Of a DNA stretch of 64,000 nucleotides, positions 55,400 through 64,000 are shown in pieces. The notes under the pieces were generated by a model. It searched no databases and had not been told where the DNA came from. It saw nothing but the letters and a program-made list of their open reading frames with translations. The position numbers were made by a program, and so were the translations under genes. This stretch comes from Heligmosomoides polygyrus polygyrus (Eukaryota > Nematoda > Chromadorea > Rhabditida > Heligmosomidae), in contig OX377201.1 of assembly GCA_947396885.1 (NCBI GenBank), positions 21,863,923-21,927,922 of the forward strand, in the 5' to 3' direction. Numbering within the stretch: position 1 is the stretch's first letter; the number at the start of each line of letters is the position of its first letter.

Positions 55400-57361
55400 T
55401 CAGAGGACCACTTCTGGATTTATAGCATTCCGGAACGTTCAACATCAGAATCATTTGCAATTGGTCAGTGAATCTTCTGCTCGTCAGCAGAAGTGCAATA
55501 CAATACCGCTCGCGCCGCACGGTCAAAAGTGGGCGAAAAAACGCCAACATGGCGTCGCAAAGCGTCGCACGCTCATAACTCCTTCAGTTTTAGGTTTCTT
55601 GAATAAAGGTTGGTACCATTCGATTCGCCTCTTCGAGATCTACACAAACATGTGTAAAACTTTACCGGAACGCCCGTATTTTCGCCGTGAGTGGTTCAAA
55701 ATTGGCTGGATGGGCGATTAGAGCAGCTTATTTCCCAGGATATGCGTGCTTTCGGAGTATCTCAAAGATGTCGTACGTCGCCAGTGCTCTGTCATGCAAG
55801 GAATGCCCCGAGAGTGTGCCGTGCACAATGCACACAGAACCTAACCTATCAATCGAGTGGGCAAGCGCATTTCCCCTGCGCTTCTATCTTCTCTCACTGG
55901 GAACTGCAACGTTTTCAAGACTATTTCGAGCCGTTTGGAGAATGATATCAGAAATTCCCCGCCATCCCACTCAAACTTTGGTGTGCGCCTTGAACAATGC
56001 ATACAGAATCGAACCTTTCAATCAAGGGGGGGAGGGGACAGCTCGTAGACTGGGCGTTTGGGCACTTTTATCAGAAATTTCTTGCTGCCCTACTCAGGAA
56101 TTGCTCCAAGGCTGTCCAGCGAGCCTTTGGAGTGCGTCATGAACATGATAGAGAATAGAACCTTTCAATCGAAGGGGGGGGGGGAGGGACAGCTTGTAAC
56201 TGAGCGTTTGGGAAGTTTTAACAGAAATTTCTTGCCGCCCTACTCAGGAATTGCTTCAAGGCTGTCCAGCGAGCCTTTGGAGTGCGCCATGAACAATGCA
56301 TACAGAATCGAACCTGTCAATCGAGGAGGGGGCGACTGTTCGCAAATTGCACGCGCGGGCTTTTCCGAGCACAATAGCTCTGTCAAGTTGGAACCTTTCA
56401 GGTTGCAGCTTATAGGTCTTGTAGGCAGTCGAGCGTTCTGCTAGCACGCCAAAGCAGAATGGTTTAGCATTGGAGGGGACAATGTTATAGGGGTGCGAAA
56501 ATGCAGGTGAGGCTTGTGTGAAGCATTTTTTTCCGACTTCCGTGGACCACTGTGAGAAGATGCGGGGAGCTAACAGCATCAGAATGCGTATGCGGACAGA
56601 GCACTTAAGGTACTTTACGGTGACGGGAACAGAACTTCTTACCTGCCTAAGCTGCCTTAGCCCTATCTGCCGCTTTAGAGCGGCGAAAGCTAGCGATTAG
56701 AGTTTCTTGTGCTCCTACTCGCCCATATTTGGGTTTTCGACACTCCCAATAGCACCGTTCCGTTCAGCATGGAAAGCGCTAACGAGCGGTATCAATTTCG
56801 ACCGATTTTGGAAACATCGATTTTTGACTGTTTCGCATTGAGGACGAGGCCGCGGCGGAAGGAAGATGACGTCATCGAAAAATCGATGTCTTCGAGTTCG
56901 GCCACGCCTGATTCCAATCGATAGAGCTTTTCATGCTGAATTGAATGGTGTCATTCAGACTGGGAAAGCTGTAATCTGGACGAGCAACAGCGCGGAGAAC
57001 ATCTACCGTTGTTGCGCTAAATTGCACTCACGGGCGTGTTCAGAGCGCAATAGCTCTGTAAAGTTGGATCCTTTCAGGTTGCAGCTTGTATGTCTTGTAG
57101 GCAGTCAAACGGTCTGTTAGTACGCTAAAGTAGAATGGTTTAGCTTGGGAGTGGACAATGTTATAGGGGTGCGAAAATGCAGGTGAGGCTTGTGTGAAGC
57201 ATTTTTTCCGATTTCGGTGGAACACTGCGAGAAGACGGGGCGAGCTAACGGCATCAGAATCCGTATTTGAACAGAGCACTTAAGGTACTTTACGGCGCCG
57301 GGATCGATAATATCGAGGACGTGGGTGCTTTAGGCCGACCCGCGCCGACGATGACGTCGGC

Positions 57362-57676
57362 GGGGCGCTGATTACGATTCCGACGTTCGTTTTTGAAAAT
57401 TCCGCGGACTTGAGCAGGTTACTTCCCGTTTGATGGTGGTCGGGTCAGGATCACCGATCACCCTCATTTATCGGTATGAGCGGTCCCGTTCCGTAACCGT
57501 CCAAATGTACTTCGGCATCGTGTTTGGCACCCTGAATAAGTCCCGGACCCTGTACGAATTTCGAGCAAAATCGATCACCCTGACCTGACCACCATCAGTT
57601 ATCCAGAAAAAATCCAAAACTTACCGAAGTCGACGGAATTTTCAAAAACGGACGTCGGATTCGTAATCAGCGCCCC
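57362..57676. mobile_element. Nested long-inverted-repeat MITE
   Basis: 315 bp; ends GGGGCGCTGATTACGATTCC and its near-inverse pair over about 50 bp, and further inside GATGGTGGTCGGGTCAGG pairs with CCTGACCTGACCACCATC. The flanks at 57303-57361 and 57760-57815 are also inverted to one another (TATCGAGGACGTGGG), so it sits in a larger foldback. Confidence 0.65.
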
Positions 57677-57952
57677 AAATAACTTCTAGACGATTTTGGA
57701 CGCAGTTTGCACGAGGAAATTTGGCCAATTTCGAAAATATCGGTTTTCGATGAGGTCATCACCCGCGCAGCTCGGCCTAGCGCGCCCATGTCCTCGATGG
57801 GATATTGTCAAAAAATCGATATTGCCTAAATCGGTCGAAATTGATAGCATTCGATAGAGATGTTCAAGCAGAACAGAAAGGTGTTATTGGGAGTGTCGAA
57901 AACCCAAATATGGGCGAGTAAGAGGGCAGTAAACTTCAACCGCTAAAGGCCT

Positions 57953-58082
57953 CCACAGAGTTCTGCGGCAGCGCCACGGCCTTATGCTTAACCATAGAGC
58001 AGAGACGCAGAGCTCGCCGCCGGCGGCGTCCCTGCCCTTTCCTAACCATAGCGGCGAGCGGCGTTGCCGCAGAACTCTGTGG
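57953..58082. mobile_element. Small TIR MITE
   Basis: 130 bp; CCACAGAGTTCTGCGGCAGC at the left and its near-perfect inverse at the right; interior has GCCGCCGGCGGC. Target duplication not clear. Confidence 0.65.
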
Positions 58083-58250
58083 GTGCCTTATGTCCGCTGT
58101 CCTAAAACGGCAGATGGGGCTAAGGCAGTTTAGGCAGGTAAGAAGTTCTGATCCCGTCACCGTAAAGTACCTTAAGTGCTCTGTTCGTGCACGCATTCTG
58201 ATGCCGTTAGCTCGCCCCGTCTTCTCGCAGTATTCCATCGAATTCGGAAA

Positions 58251-58450
58251 NNNNNNNNNNNNNNNNNNNNNNNNNNNNNNNNNNNNNNNNNNNNNNNNNN
58301 NNNNNNNNNNNNNNNNNNNNNNNNNNNNNNNNNNNNNNNNNNNNNNNNNNNNNNNNNNNNNNNNNNNNNNNNNNNNNNNNNNNNNNNNNNNNNNNNNNNN
58401 NNNNNNNNNNNNNNNNNNNNNNNNNNNNNNNNNNNNNNNNNNNNNNNNNN
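58251..58450. other. Assembly gap (200 N)
   Basis: 200 N at the end of the inverted module array. Confidence 0.99.
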
Positions 58451-58589
58451 ATGCGAGTCTCAGTTGCTAAATCGCGAATCAGATCAGATTTCTTAACCTA
58501 TCGCATTCCCATGGAATTTAACCTGCTACTGGGCAAGTATGAAGATTTAGAGAGGCTCTCTGCTCAAGCCTGTAGAATGTTTGTCAAAG

Positions 58590-58740
58590 ATTGAATGCCA
58601 AACAGTCAAGAAACGATCTTTGTGGTTTGTTGTTTACATGGCTTGTGATGTTTTGTTCGATGTTTTTTACACTTTACATGCTAGACAGTTGTCTGTGTCT
58701 GTCTATGCCTTGAATAAATAAATAAATAAATAAAATAATT
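58590..58740 (+). repeat. Retroelement 3' tail with AATA repeat
   Basis: TTTGTGGTTTG, TTTACATGGCTTG, CATGCTAGACAGTTGTCTGT then (AATA)n. The same text is at 61575-61740. Looks like a shared LINE or SINE 3' end; no coding part attached. Confidence 0.55.
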
Positions 58741-59339
58741 ATTGATGCAAGTCTACAGATGAAAGCCGGCACAGAGGTAATAGGCATGAACGTCCTTAGA
58801 AACTGAAGACGTTAGGTAGGTCTCGATCTTGAAGGATGTCCACGGAGGAGAACGGCGTCGGCGCCAGTTTGTGAGTGCTGGCCGGAGGGCGACTGCAATG
58901 CAGCCGAAATCTTCATGATAACAGAGGTTTATCAGCGACGGCGTCTGCTGAAACGGCACCCCCGCTCTGTTGTCGATTCAGCAACGGTCATTTAGTAGCG
59001 CTCACCGGACGGCTACTAAAATGCGAGGGCGAGACAGCTCGGTGGAAAAGCATTGGGCGACCGTAAGCCTCAAGCTGCATTTGGTGAAGGATTTTCAAAG
59101 CAGAGAGGAACAACGGTAATCATCACGTGAAACCCTTTTTCTCAAAAAATTTCAGGCAAAGTCGGCCAAAGGAATGGCGATTTCCTCAGCTTTGCGCAAA
59201 AAAATATAAGGGAACAATGTAAGAATACAAAAATACAACGCGCATTAATAGCTCATAACACAATGAAATCAAAAGGATAAATGGAGACGTGACCCAAACA
59301 ACGAATTCTGGAAGGGATTTAGATTTCCTACACAATCAG
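58741..59339. other. Unassigned stretch
   Basis: Contains a small hairpin TTAGTAGC...GCTACTAA near 58992-59020. No gene recognised. Confidence 0.4.
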
Positions 59340-59550
59340 AGGACTCGTGCAGTCGAAGGAAGCGCCCGCTGTCAGGTGCATCCGACTCTAGCGTCTTGGC
59401 TCGGGTTTCCCGCTCAGGCCAGCCAAGCCTTCTATTCTTCCGGGTCGGTAAACTGTACTTGTCTGGGAAGGATAAATTGACTTGAAAGATAAATACTGAC
59501 TTGTCCATCGGCTAGCCAACGCAAGTCATTGTATGGGCAAAATACGCACC
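59340..59550 (+). mobile_element. SINE A, 3'-truncated copy
   Basis: Head CGTGCAGTCGAAGGAAGCGC, B-box region GGCTCGGGTTTCCCGCTCAG, body to TCATTGTATGGGCAAAATAC; the last third is missing. A small internal duplication around TTGACTTGAAAGATAAATAC is unique to this copy. Confidence 0.75.
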
Positions 59551-60481
59551 AAAGCATAGGTCTAGTTCAAGCACATCCTCTCGGTGTTTCAAGGCACTAA
59601 GGATCATATATTGAACGGTTTTGTCTCCTTAAATGGCGGCTTAATCTTCTCAACTTTTCGTGAATACCTTAATGCTTAACATGCGTTTAAGACAAAGTGT
59701 TTCTTCCGAATGCTATTTAAACCACAGACTGGTCGTGAGAGAAAGATCTTATAAAAGTCGAGAATACTTATAAGACGCAAACGATGCGAACTTTCGCTTC
59801 AACCTTAAAAACGACTACTATGGATAACGAATAAATTGAGATAAAGCCAATGAAAAAACATTAAGATGATTGCGCCACAGCAGCTGAATTTCATTTGAGA
59901 TTCGAACACGCGCTTCGAGGTTTTATGTGAGAGCCTGCTGACATTACATCGATGGAACTCTCTCACCGTTATCACTCAGCTGTTGCTTCATTGCCTGCTA
60001 TAGTTTATTGTCGGCGATATTTAGATCAGATCCTAAGTCAGGCTTTTGAGCTATAGGGTTGAGTTGACGTTTGTCTTTTTCTCCAACCTGAGGTAATGTT
60101 TATGTTTCGCAAGCTAAAGCGCTGAACTAGGTGCACGTCAAGAGAAGGGATTCCAGCTCCTTTTTTTCCTGTGTCATCTGGAAAATCTGGCTAAAACCCT
60201 TCGAAAAAGCCTTGCCACGAGTCAGTAGGATACACATTATAACTGCCAGAGCAAGGTAAGCTTCTAGTGATGGAAGAAATATATGGAGTCTTCCAATCTA
60301 GATGTGCACTCCACAACAGCGTACTTTCCCAAGTGGCGAAGGATTGTACCTCATTTAATCCCACTTGTCTTGCTCGCACCTCGGTCAGCTTCACCGAAGG
60401 GTACATCAGCTTAGCCCTTTGTTATAAGAAAAATGCAGAAGATGCACAAAAATTTAAAATCGATTCAGATAGAAAATGTTC
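59551..60481. other. Unassigned stretch
   Basis: No recognised gene; an 85-codon open frame at 60267-60524 without motif. Confidence 0.4.
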
Positions 60482-60483
60482 TA

Positions 60484-61493
60484 TTAGGTTGTCCAGACAG
60501 TTCTCAGCGTTTCGTTCATTTTGAACTACCATAACTTAATCATATCTCATAGGATTTAGTCGAATAAAGCACCGCCCGAATCAGCTCACTTGTGCCAACG
60601 GGCCACCAGCCGATTTATCTTATCAGCGAAAAAATTAGGGGTCGAAGTTTGACAAAATTTGTGAAAGCAGTCCCGGCTTCGTCCTGTTTGGTGAAGTTTT
60701 AGTAGCGAGAAAGTTATGAAAGTTTTGGGAAAGGTGGTAGTCGGTTGGCGAGAGTTCTGTAGAATATGGCGGGTGAGGCAGAACTTCAACCCTCAATTCG
60801 CTCAATTTTCAAACAGTTGTTTGTAAATACTGGGGAGGGCATTGTCCTGCGAAAGAATTGGGCCTCTTCTGTTGACCAATACTCGCTGAAGTTGACGCAA
60901 TTTTCAGTCCATTTCATCGATTTCCTTACGCAGGACTCTGCTGTGATCGTTTGGCCTGGTGCCAAAAAGTTTGGATCACACCAGCCGCCGACCACCACAC
61001 AGTTACCATTACCTTTTTTGGCGGAGGTTCCCCTTGGAAAATGCATAGGCAGTTCATGGGCGTCCAACCACTGTCCGGAACGTCTCTTGTTATCATACAG
61101 AATCCACTTTAATCACAAGTGATGACTCGTTCCAAATCCGGATTAGGTTTGTTGCGTAAAAGTAGAGAAGAACAAATCTCGAAATATGACTCGTGGGGCA
61201 CTCACTTCTCGAGCTTCTTCACCTTCCCGAGGCGTTTCAAAGCATCGGCTGCGGATTGTCCCATTTTAAATTCAAGATAAAATATCGTTCGGAATTGGTC
61301 TTTCGACATACTTCAATAAGCTCTTCAAGAACAGAAATATAAAACAACGTTGACACAAATTATTTAGACTGATTGAGCGAAACATTCTGTACAGAAAGTA
61401 GCATTAATGCGCACTAGAAGTTGAACTTCTACTTATTAATAGACGAATGAAAAATAGTAACACAAATAGCTGATAATTTTCCGGACAGCCCAA
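60484..61493 (-). mobile_element. SETMAR/Hsmar1-like mariner fossil (bandit-like)
   Basis: Left end TTAGGTTGTCCAGACAG preceded by TA (60482-60483); right end has CCGGACAGCCCAA, a degraded inverse. Minus-strand coding text is closer to the human SETMAR transposase group than to the other two mariners in this window. The hookworm mariner named bandit belongs to that group as I recall. About 1.0 kb remains, so it is internally shortened. Confidence 0.75.
60560..61150 (-). pseudogene. SETMAR/Hsmar1-like mariner transposase, heavily broken
   Basis: Minus strand from about 61125: I-T-C-D (first catalytic Asp, 61114-61112), then a stop and a lost base, then KWILYDNKRRSGQWLD, HFPRGTSAKKG, WCDPNFLAPGQTITAE, then a decayed part. 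The C-terminal block has FTNFVKLRP and NRLVARWHK (family S-R-W-Q-K-C). KWILYDNKRRS and F-L-x-P-G-x-T-I-T-x-E are diagnostic of the SETMAR/Hsmar1 group. The region of the second and third catalytic Asp (about 60790-60860) is missing or unreadable. N-terminal DNA-binding part not recognised. Confidence 0.75.
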
Positions 61494-61574
61494 TTTTAGT
61501 ATGCATTGTCAAGAAACTAAGATCAACACTTCAGATCCATCCTGCAGAAAATTTGTCAAGGGTCAAGTGTCGAA

Positions 61575-61740
61575 TAGTGCTTCAAAAATGTTTTTTGTGG
61601 TTTGCCCTTTACATGGCTTGCGGTCCCATTCTTTTCATTATGTGCCGTTTACTTTTGTTTCCCTTTTTCCTCCACTCTTCATGCTAGACAATTGTCTGTC
61701 TTGAATTAATGAATAATGAGATAAACAAAAAATAAATAAA
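61575..61740 (+). repeat. Retroelement 3' tail, second copy
   Basis: TTTTTTGTGGTTTG, TTTACATGGCTTG, CATGCTAGACAATTGTCTGT then an AATAA-rich end; older relative of 58590-58740. Confidence 0.5.
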
Positions 61741-62552
61741 TTGATTAAGTTTCTGTCATCAAGGATTAGAATGAGCTCAACCTGATCCTCGATCACAGAA
61801 ACAAATAAAACTCTGACTTTGAAATTGCAAAATGGTTTACAAAAACCGGTAAGCACCGTGCGTTCGCGCTACAACTTTAGAGGCTAGAATGAACACTCTG
61901 ACCTTTTAAGCCCCTTCGCAAAAACGGACTTATCAATCGCATAGCGTTGTCACTTCATCAAAAACCCTTGTCTTGATAAGGCTAGAATACAAGGACTAGG
62001 TACACTGTAAAATAAAGAAAAAGAAGGCCGGCAACTGAATCTGCTTTCAGCCCCACAACAGAAAGTCTTCACAGATCAAGAAGAACCATTTTAGAGGCAC
62101 AATCTCAGCAGCATAGAGGTTTGAAGAACAAGAAAGTAAAAGCGATTGTATCGGCCTTTAAATGTCTAGGTCTATTTTTTGCATCAACATACATTTTAGT
62201 GAGTGTTTTGGCTGCTGAAGTTATAGTGAATATCCGTGACTGTTTTCGTTTTAAAGAACAAGTACAGTCATTTCGGTTATATGCTAGAGTCGCGCCACGC
62301 ATCTGTTCGTTGCATGTCGTTGTCTGCCTGATTCGTGGCCTAGACATTAGTTACCTATCGTTTTGCAGGAGAAGAATGCGTTCTGTTCTTGGTAGGTACT
62401 ACAGACACCAAATGCTCATGATAGGGCAGGGAAGCACCGCGATTCGAGTGCTGTCTCGGGCCAACCAAGTCTTCGATCCCTTTTGTAAATTGTAAAATTG
62501 GACATCGAAATCCGAACAGTGATTGTCAAACGTTGCTCTTTAAAAAGATAGC
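61741..62552. other. Unassigned, with a SINE A scrap
   Basis: 62426-62490 (GGGCAGGGAAGCACCGCGAT, GGGCCAACCAAGTCTTCGAT) looks like the head region of an old SINE A copy. A 124-codon open frame at 62121-62495 runs into it and shows no domain, so it is not accepted as a gene. Confidence 0.45.
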
Positions 62553-62845
62553 GGATAAAAGACGGTGTTAATCGATCCCTTTTAAGATGCATTCTACTAC
62601 CACGCATTCTACTTCTACACGATGTCGTGGAGGCAATTCGAATACGTATTTGGCCATACAATGACTTGCGGTGGCCAGCCGTTGGGCAAGTTAGCGCGCT
62701 ATCCTTCTCGGATAAGTGAGCTAGCAATTCACCGATCCAGGAGGAATCGAAGGCTTGGTTTGTCTGAGCGGGAAATCCGAACCAGGCTGCTGGTGTCGGG
62801 TTCACGCAACGGCTGGCATCTCCTCCGACTGCGCTACACGCGCCC
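62553..62845 (-). mobile_element. SINE A copy
   Basis: Minus strand; head GGGCGCGTGTAGCGCAGTCG at the 62845 end, B-box region GGTTCGGATTTCCCGC, body through CCGCAAGTCATTGTATGG, tail near 62553. Moderately diverged. Confidence 0.8.
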
Positions 62846-64000
62846 TTCTTATCGCTTACCCGAGTCCAAAGGTTTAAAGTTGCCTATGGCGTCAAGCTTT
62901 CTGTTTTCTGTTTTCTGCAAAACTCAATTTCCTGTTTTCTGATTTCTAGGAAGATTTTCAAAATTTCCTGTTGTACAACTTCATCGTTGCTAAAGACATA
63001 ATCAGGTTAAAGTCGCTCAAAAAGTACGAGGGTTCCTAAATCTATTGATAATTCTTCAGCTTTCCTCGTCACAAAACCTCGGTATTGTAGAGAACTGTTA
63101 TCAGTAGAATACTGACAATTCTCTACCAACAGAGAGCTTCGGAAGCATCCTTCAGATGGATCAAACGTGAGTTTGTACCTCTTTGAATGGGTTTTTGCTG
63201 GCGACATCCCTAAGGAAACGGCAGCGCTAGAGTGGATGATGTTTCGTGGGATAAATCGCATATATAATGCTTGCACCTCGTTCAGGCCTTTGAAGAAGAT
63301 GGGAGTGTCGAATTTAAGCCTGCCAAATATCATAACAACCTCGAACGGCACAAAGCAAAAGTTCTGACAGTAATTTTTTGATAACTATTTGAGGTGCGCC
63401 TTTGGATGAGCAACTTCTTCAGTAATTGGCAGTCAGCGGGACGACTACTATCTTGTTTGTTTACCCGGTTAACCCATTGATGTCATGCGAATTGGAGGAG
63501 GTGTTGATGGGAGACCAGACCAGCTGCTGCTCTCGTCGGAGAATCTAATCGTGAGAGAACAATTTTCGCACGGCAATTGAAATAAAAACCAACGGAGAGA
63601 CTGAATGTGTTGAATACAGAGGAGCTCCGTGTCTTCCGGCTAAACGGTGACACTGCGCGTCACGTGACCCAGTGAAACGGAGCAGGACCTTTAAGTGCTG
63701 ACAGCTTCATGCGTGGCGAACAGCTGGCTCAGTGCTTCATCTCAACGCATCACTGAGACACCAGCGATGAGAGCTTCATCACCTCCCCGATCCACTGACC
63801 TTTTCTTAGAAGCTGCGCTGCTACGAAGTGCGAAATTAATGGCATGTGCAATAGAGATTTAGATGCAAGTCCTTGTAGTCCAATATAGCACTATAATATG
63901 TATGCTACTGTCTTCTGGTTTTTGATGCAATGGACGCAAAAAAACCGCCATTTTCCCATATCTCCCTTAAAAGTGGCCTGCTAAAAAATAACACCATACG
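62846..64000. other. Unassigned stretch to window end
   Basis: A TTTTCTG-rich run at 62900-62948. Open frames on both strands at 63007-63367 carry no recognised motif. Confidence 0.4.

Larger units (their letters stand above)
55400..58250. repeat. Module array related to the 23-25 kb foldback
   Basis: Two direct copies of a module at 56340-56640 and 57000-57300 (period about 660 bp) share AATAGCTCTGT, TCAGGTTGCAGCTT, TATAGGGGTGCGAAAATGCA and TTAAGGTACTTTACGG. Part of the same text is inverted at 58090-58250 just before the gap. Blocks such as GGTACCATTCGATTCGCCTC (55611 on) match the foldback arms. Three related direct units also start AACCT(T/G)TCAATCxAxGG at 56013, 56158 and 56310. Confidence 0.65.

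Noticed and set aside
62121..62495. 124-codon open frame with a hydrophobic start
   Set aside because: Its end lies in an old SINE A fragment and no family is recognised.

Overview
The window looks like nuclear DNA of a nematode, most likely a clade V strongylid such as a hookworm. This is inference. It rests on the mix of transposon families (Ty3/gypsy, RTE and CR1 LINEs, a Penelope-like element, mariners, a Tc5-like coding exon, several tRNA-derived SINEs) and on a mariner fossil that resembles the human SETMAR/Hsmar1 transposase and, from memory, the hookworm mariner named bandit. No complete host gene was recognised; nearly everything that can be named is mobile or repetitive DNA. Two 200-base runs of N (37027-37226 and 58251-58450) are assembly gaps.

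Layout. 0-5.3 kb: a complete, young Ty3/gypsy retrotransposon with 417-bp LTRs, a perfect 5-bp target duplication and one long gag-pol frame broken by two stop codons. 5.6-9.2 kb: three copies of a tRNA-derived SINE (family A) and part of a long-inverted-repeat mariner MITE. 9.5-10.7 kb: a degraded mariner. 11.8-15.3 kb: a degraded CR1-like LINE on the minus strand. 16.5-17.2 kb: an internally deleted Tc1/mariner-type element. 17.3-22 kb: tRNA-like inverted repeats, a minisatellite block, an RTE fragment, a miniature Tc5-like element that keeps one intact coding exon, and small MITEs. 22.8-26 kb: a large foldback repeat with 357-bp arms. 28.4-29.3 kb: a mariner MITE with about 340-bp inverted arms. 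30.3-30.7 kb: a second Tc5-like coding fragment. 33.7-36 kb: three more SINE A copies and a striking hairpin.

36.2-45.7 kb is built around a composite repeat that carries two different minisatellites (a degenerate unit of about 15 bp and a 42-bp unit). Two inverted copies flank a plausible spliced exon of an unrecognised Ser/Lys/Glu-rich protein (37676-38340). Between the third and fourth composite blocks, at 40975-44183, lies a full-length 3.2-kb RTE LINE with a perfect 17-bp target duplication. Its 5' end is a tRNA-like sequence with A- and B-boxes, which is the most interesting single object here.

45.7-47.4 kb is bounded by perfect 26-bp terminal inverted repeats and contains a second SINE family (B). 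48.4-49.8 kb holds a direct duplication flanking an RTE fragment. 51.1-53.9 kb is a Penelope-like element interrupted by a complete mariner that is flanked by TA. 55.4-58.25 kb is an array of the same modules that make up the 23-25 kb foldback. 58.6-62.8 kb has LINE-like 3' tails, the SETMAR-like mariner fossil and two SINE A copies; the rest is unassigned AT-rich DNA.

Functionally the window is best read as a nested transposon landscape: retrotransposons supplying reverse transcriptase, SINEs that depend on them, and DNA transposons leaving deleted and foldback derivatives. Coordinates of degraded elements are approximate; terminal repeats and target duplications were read directly.
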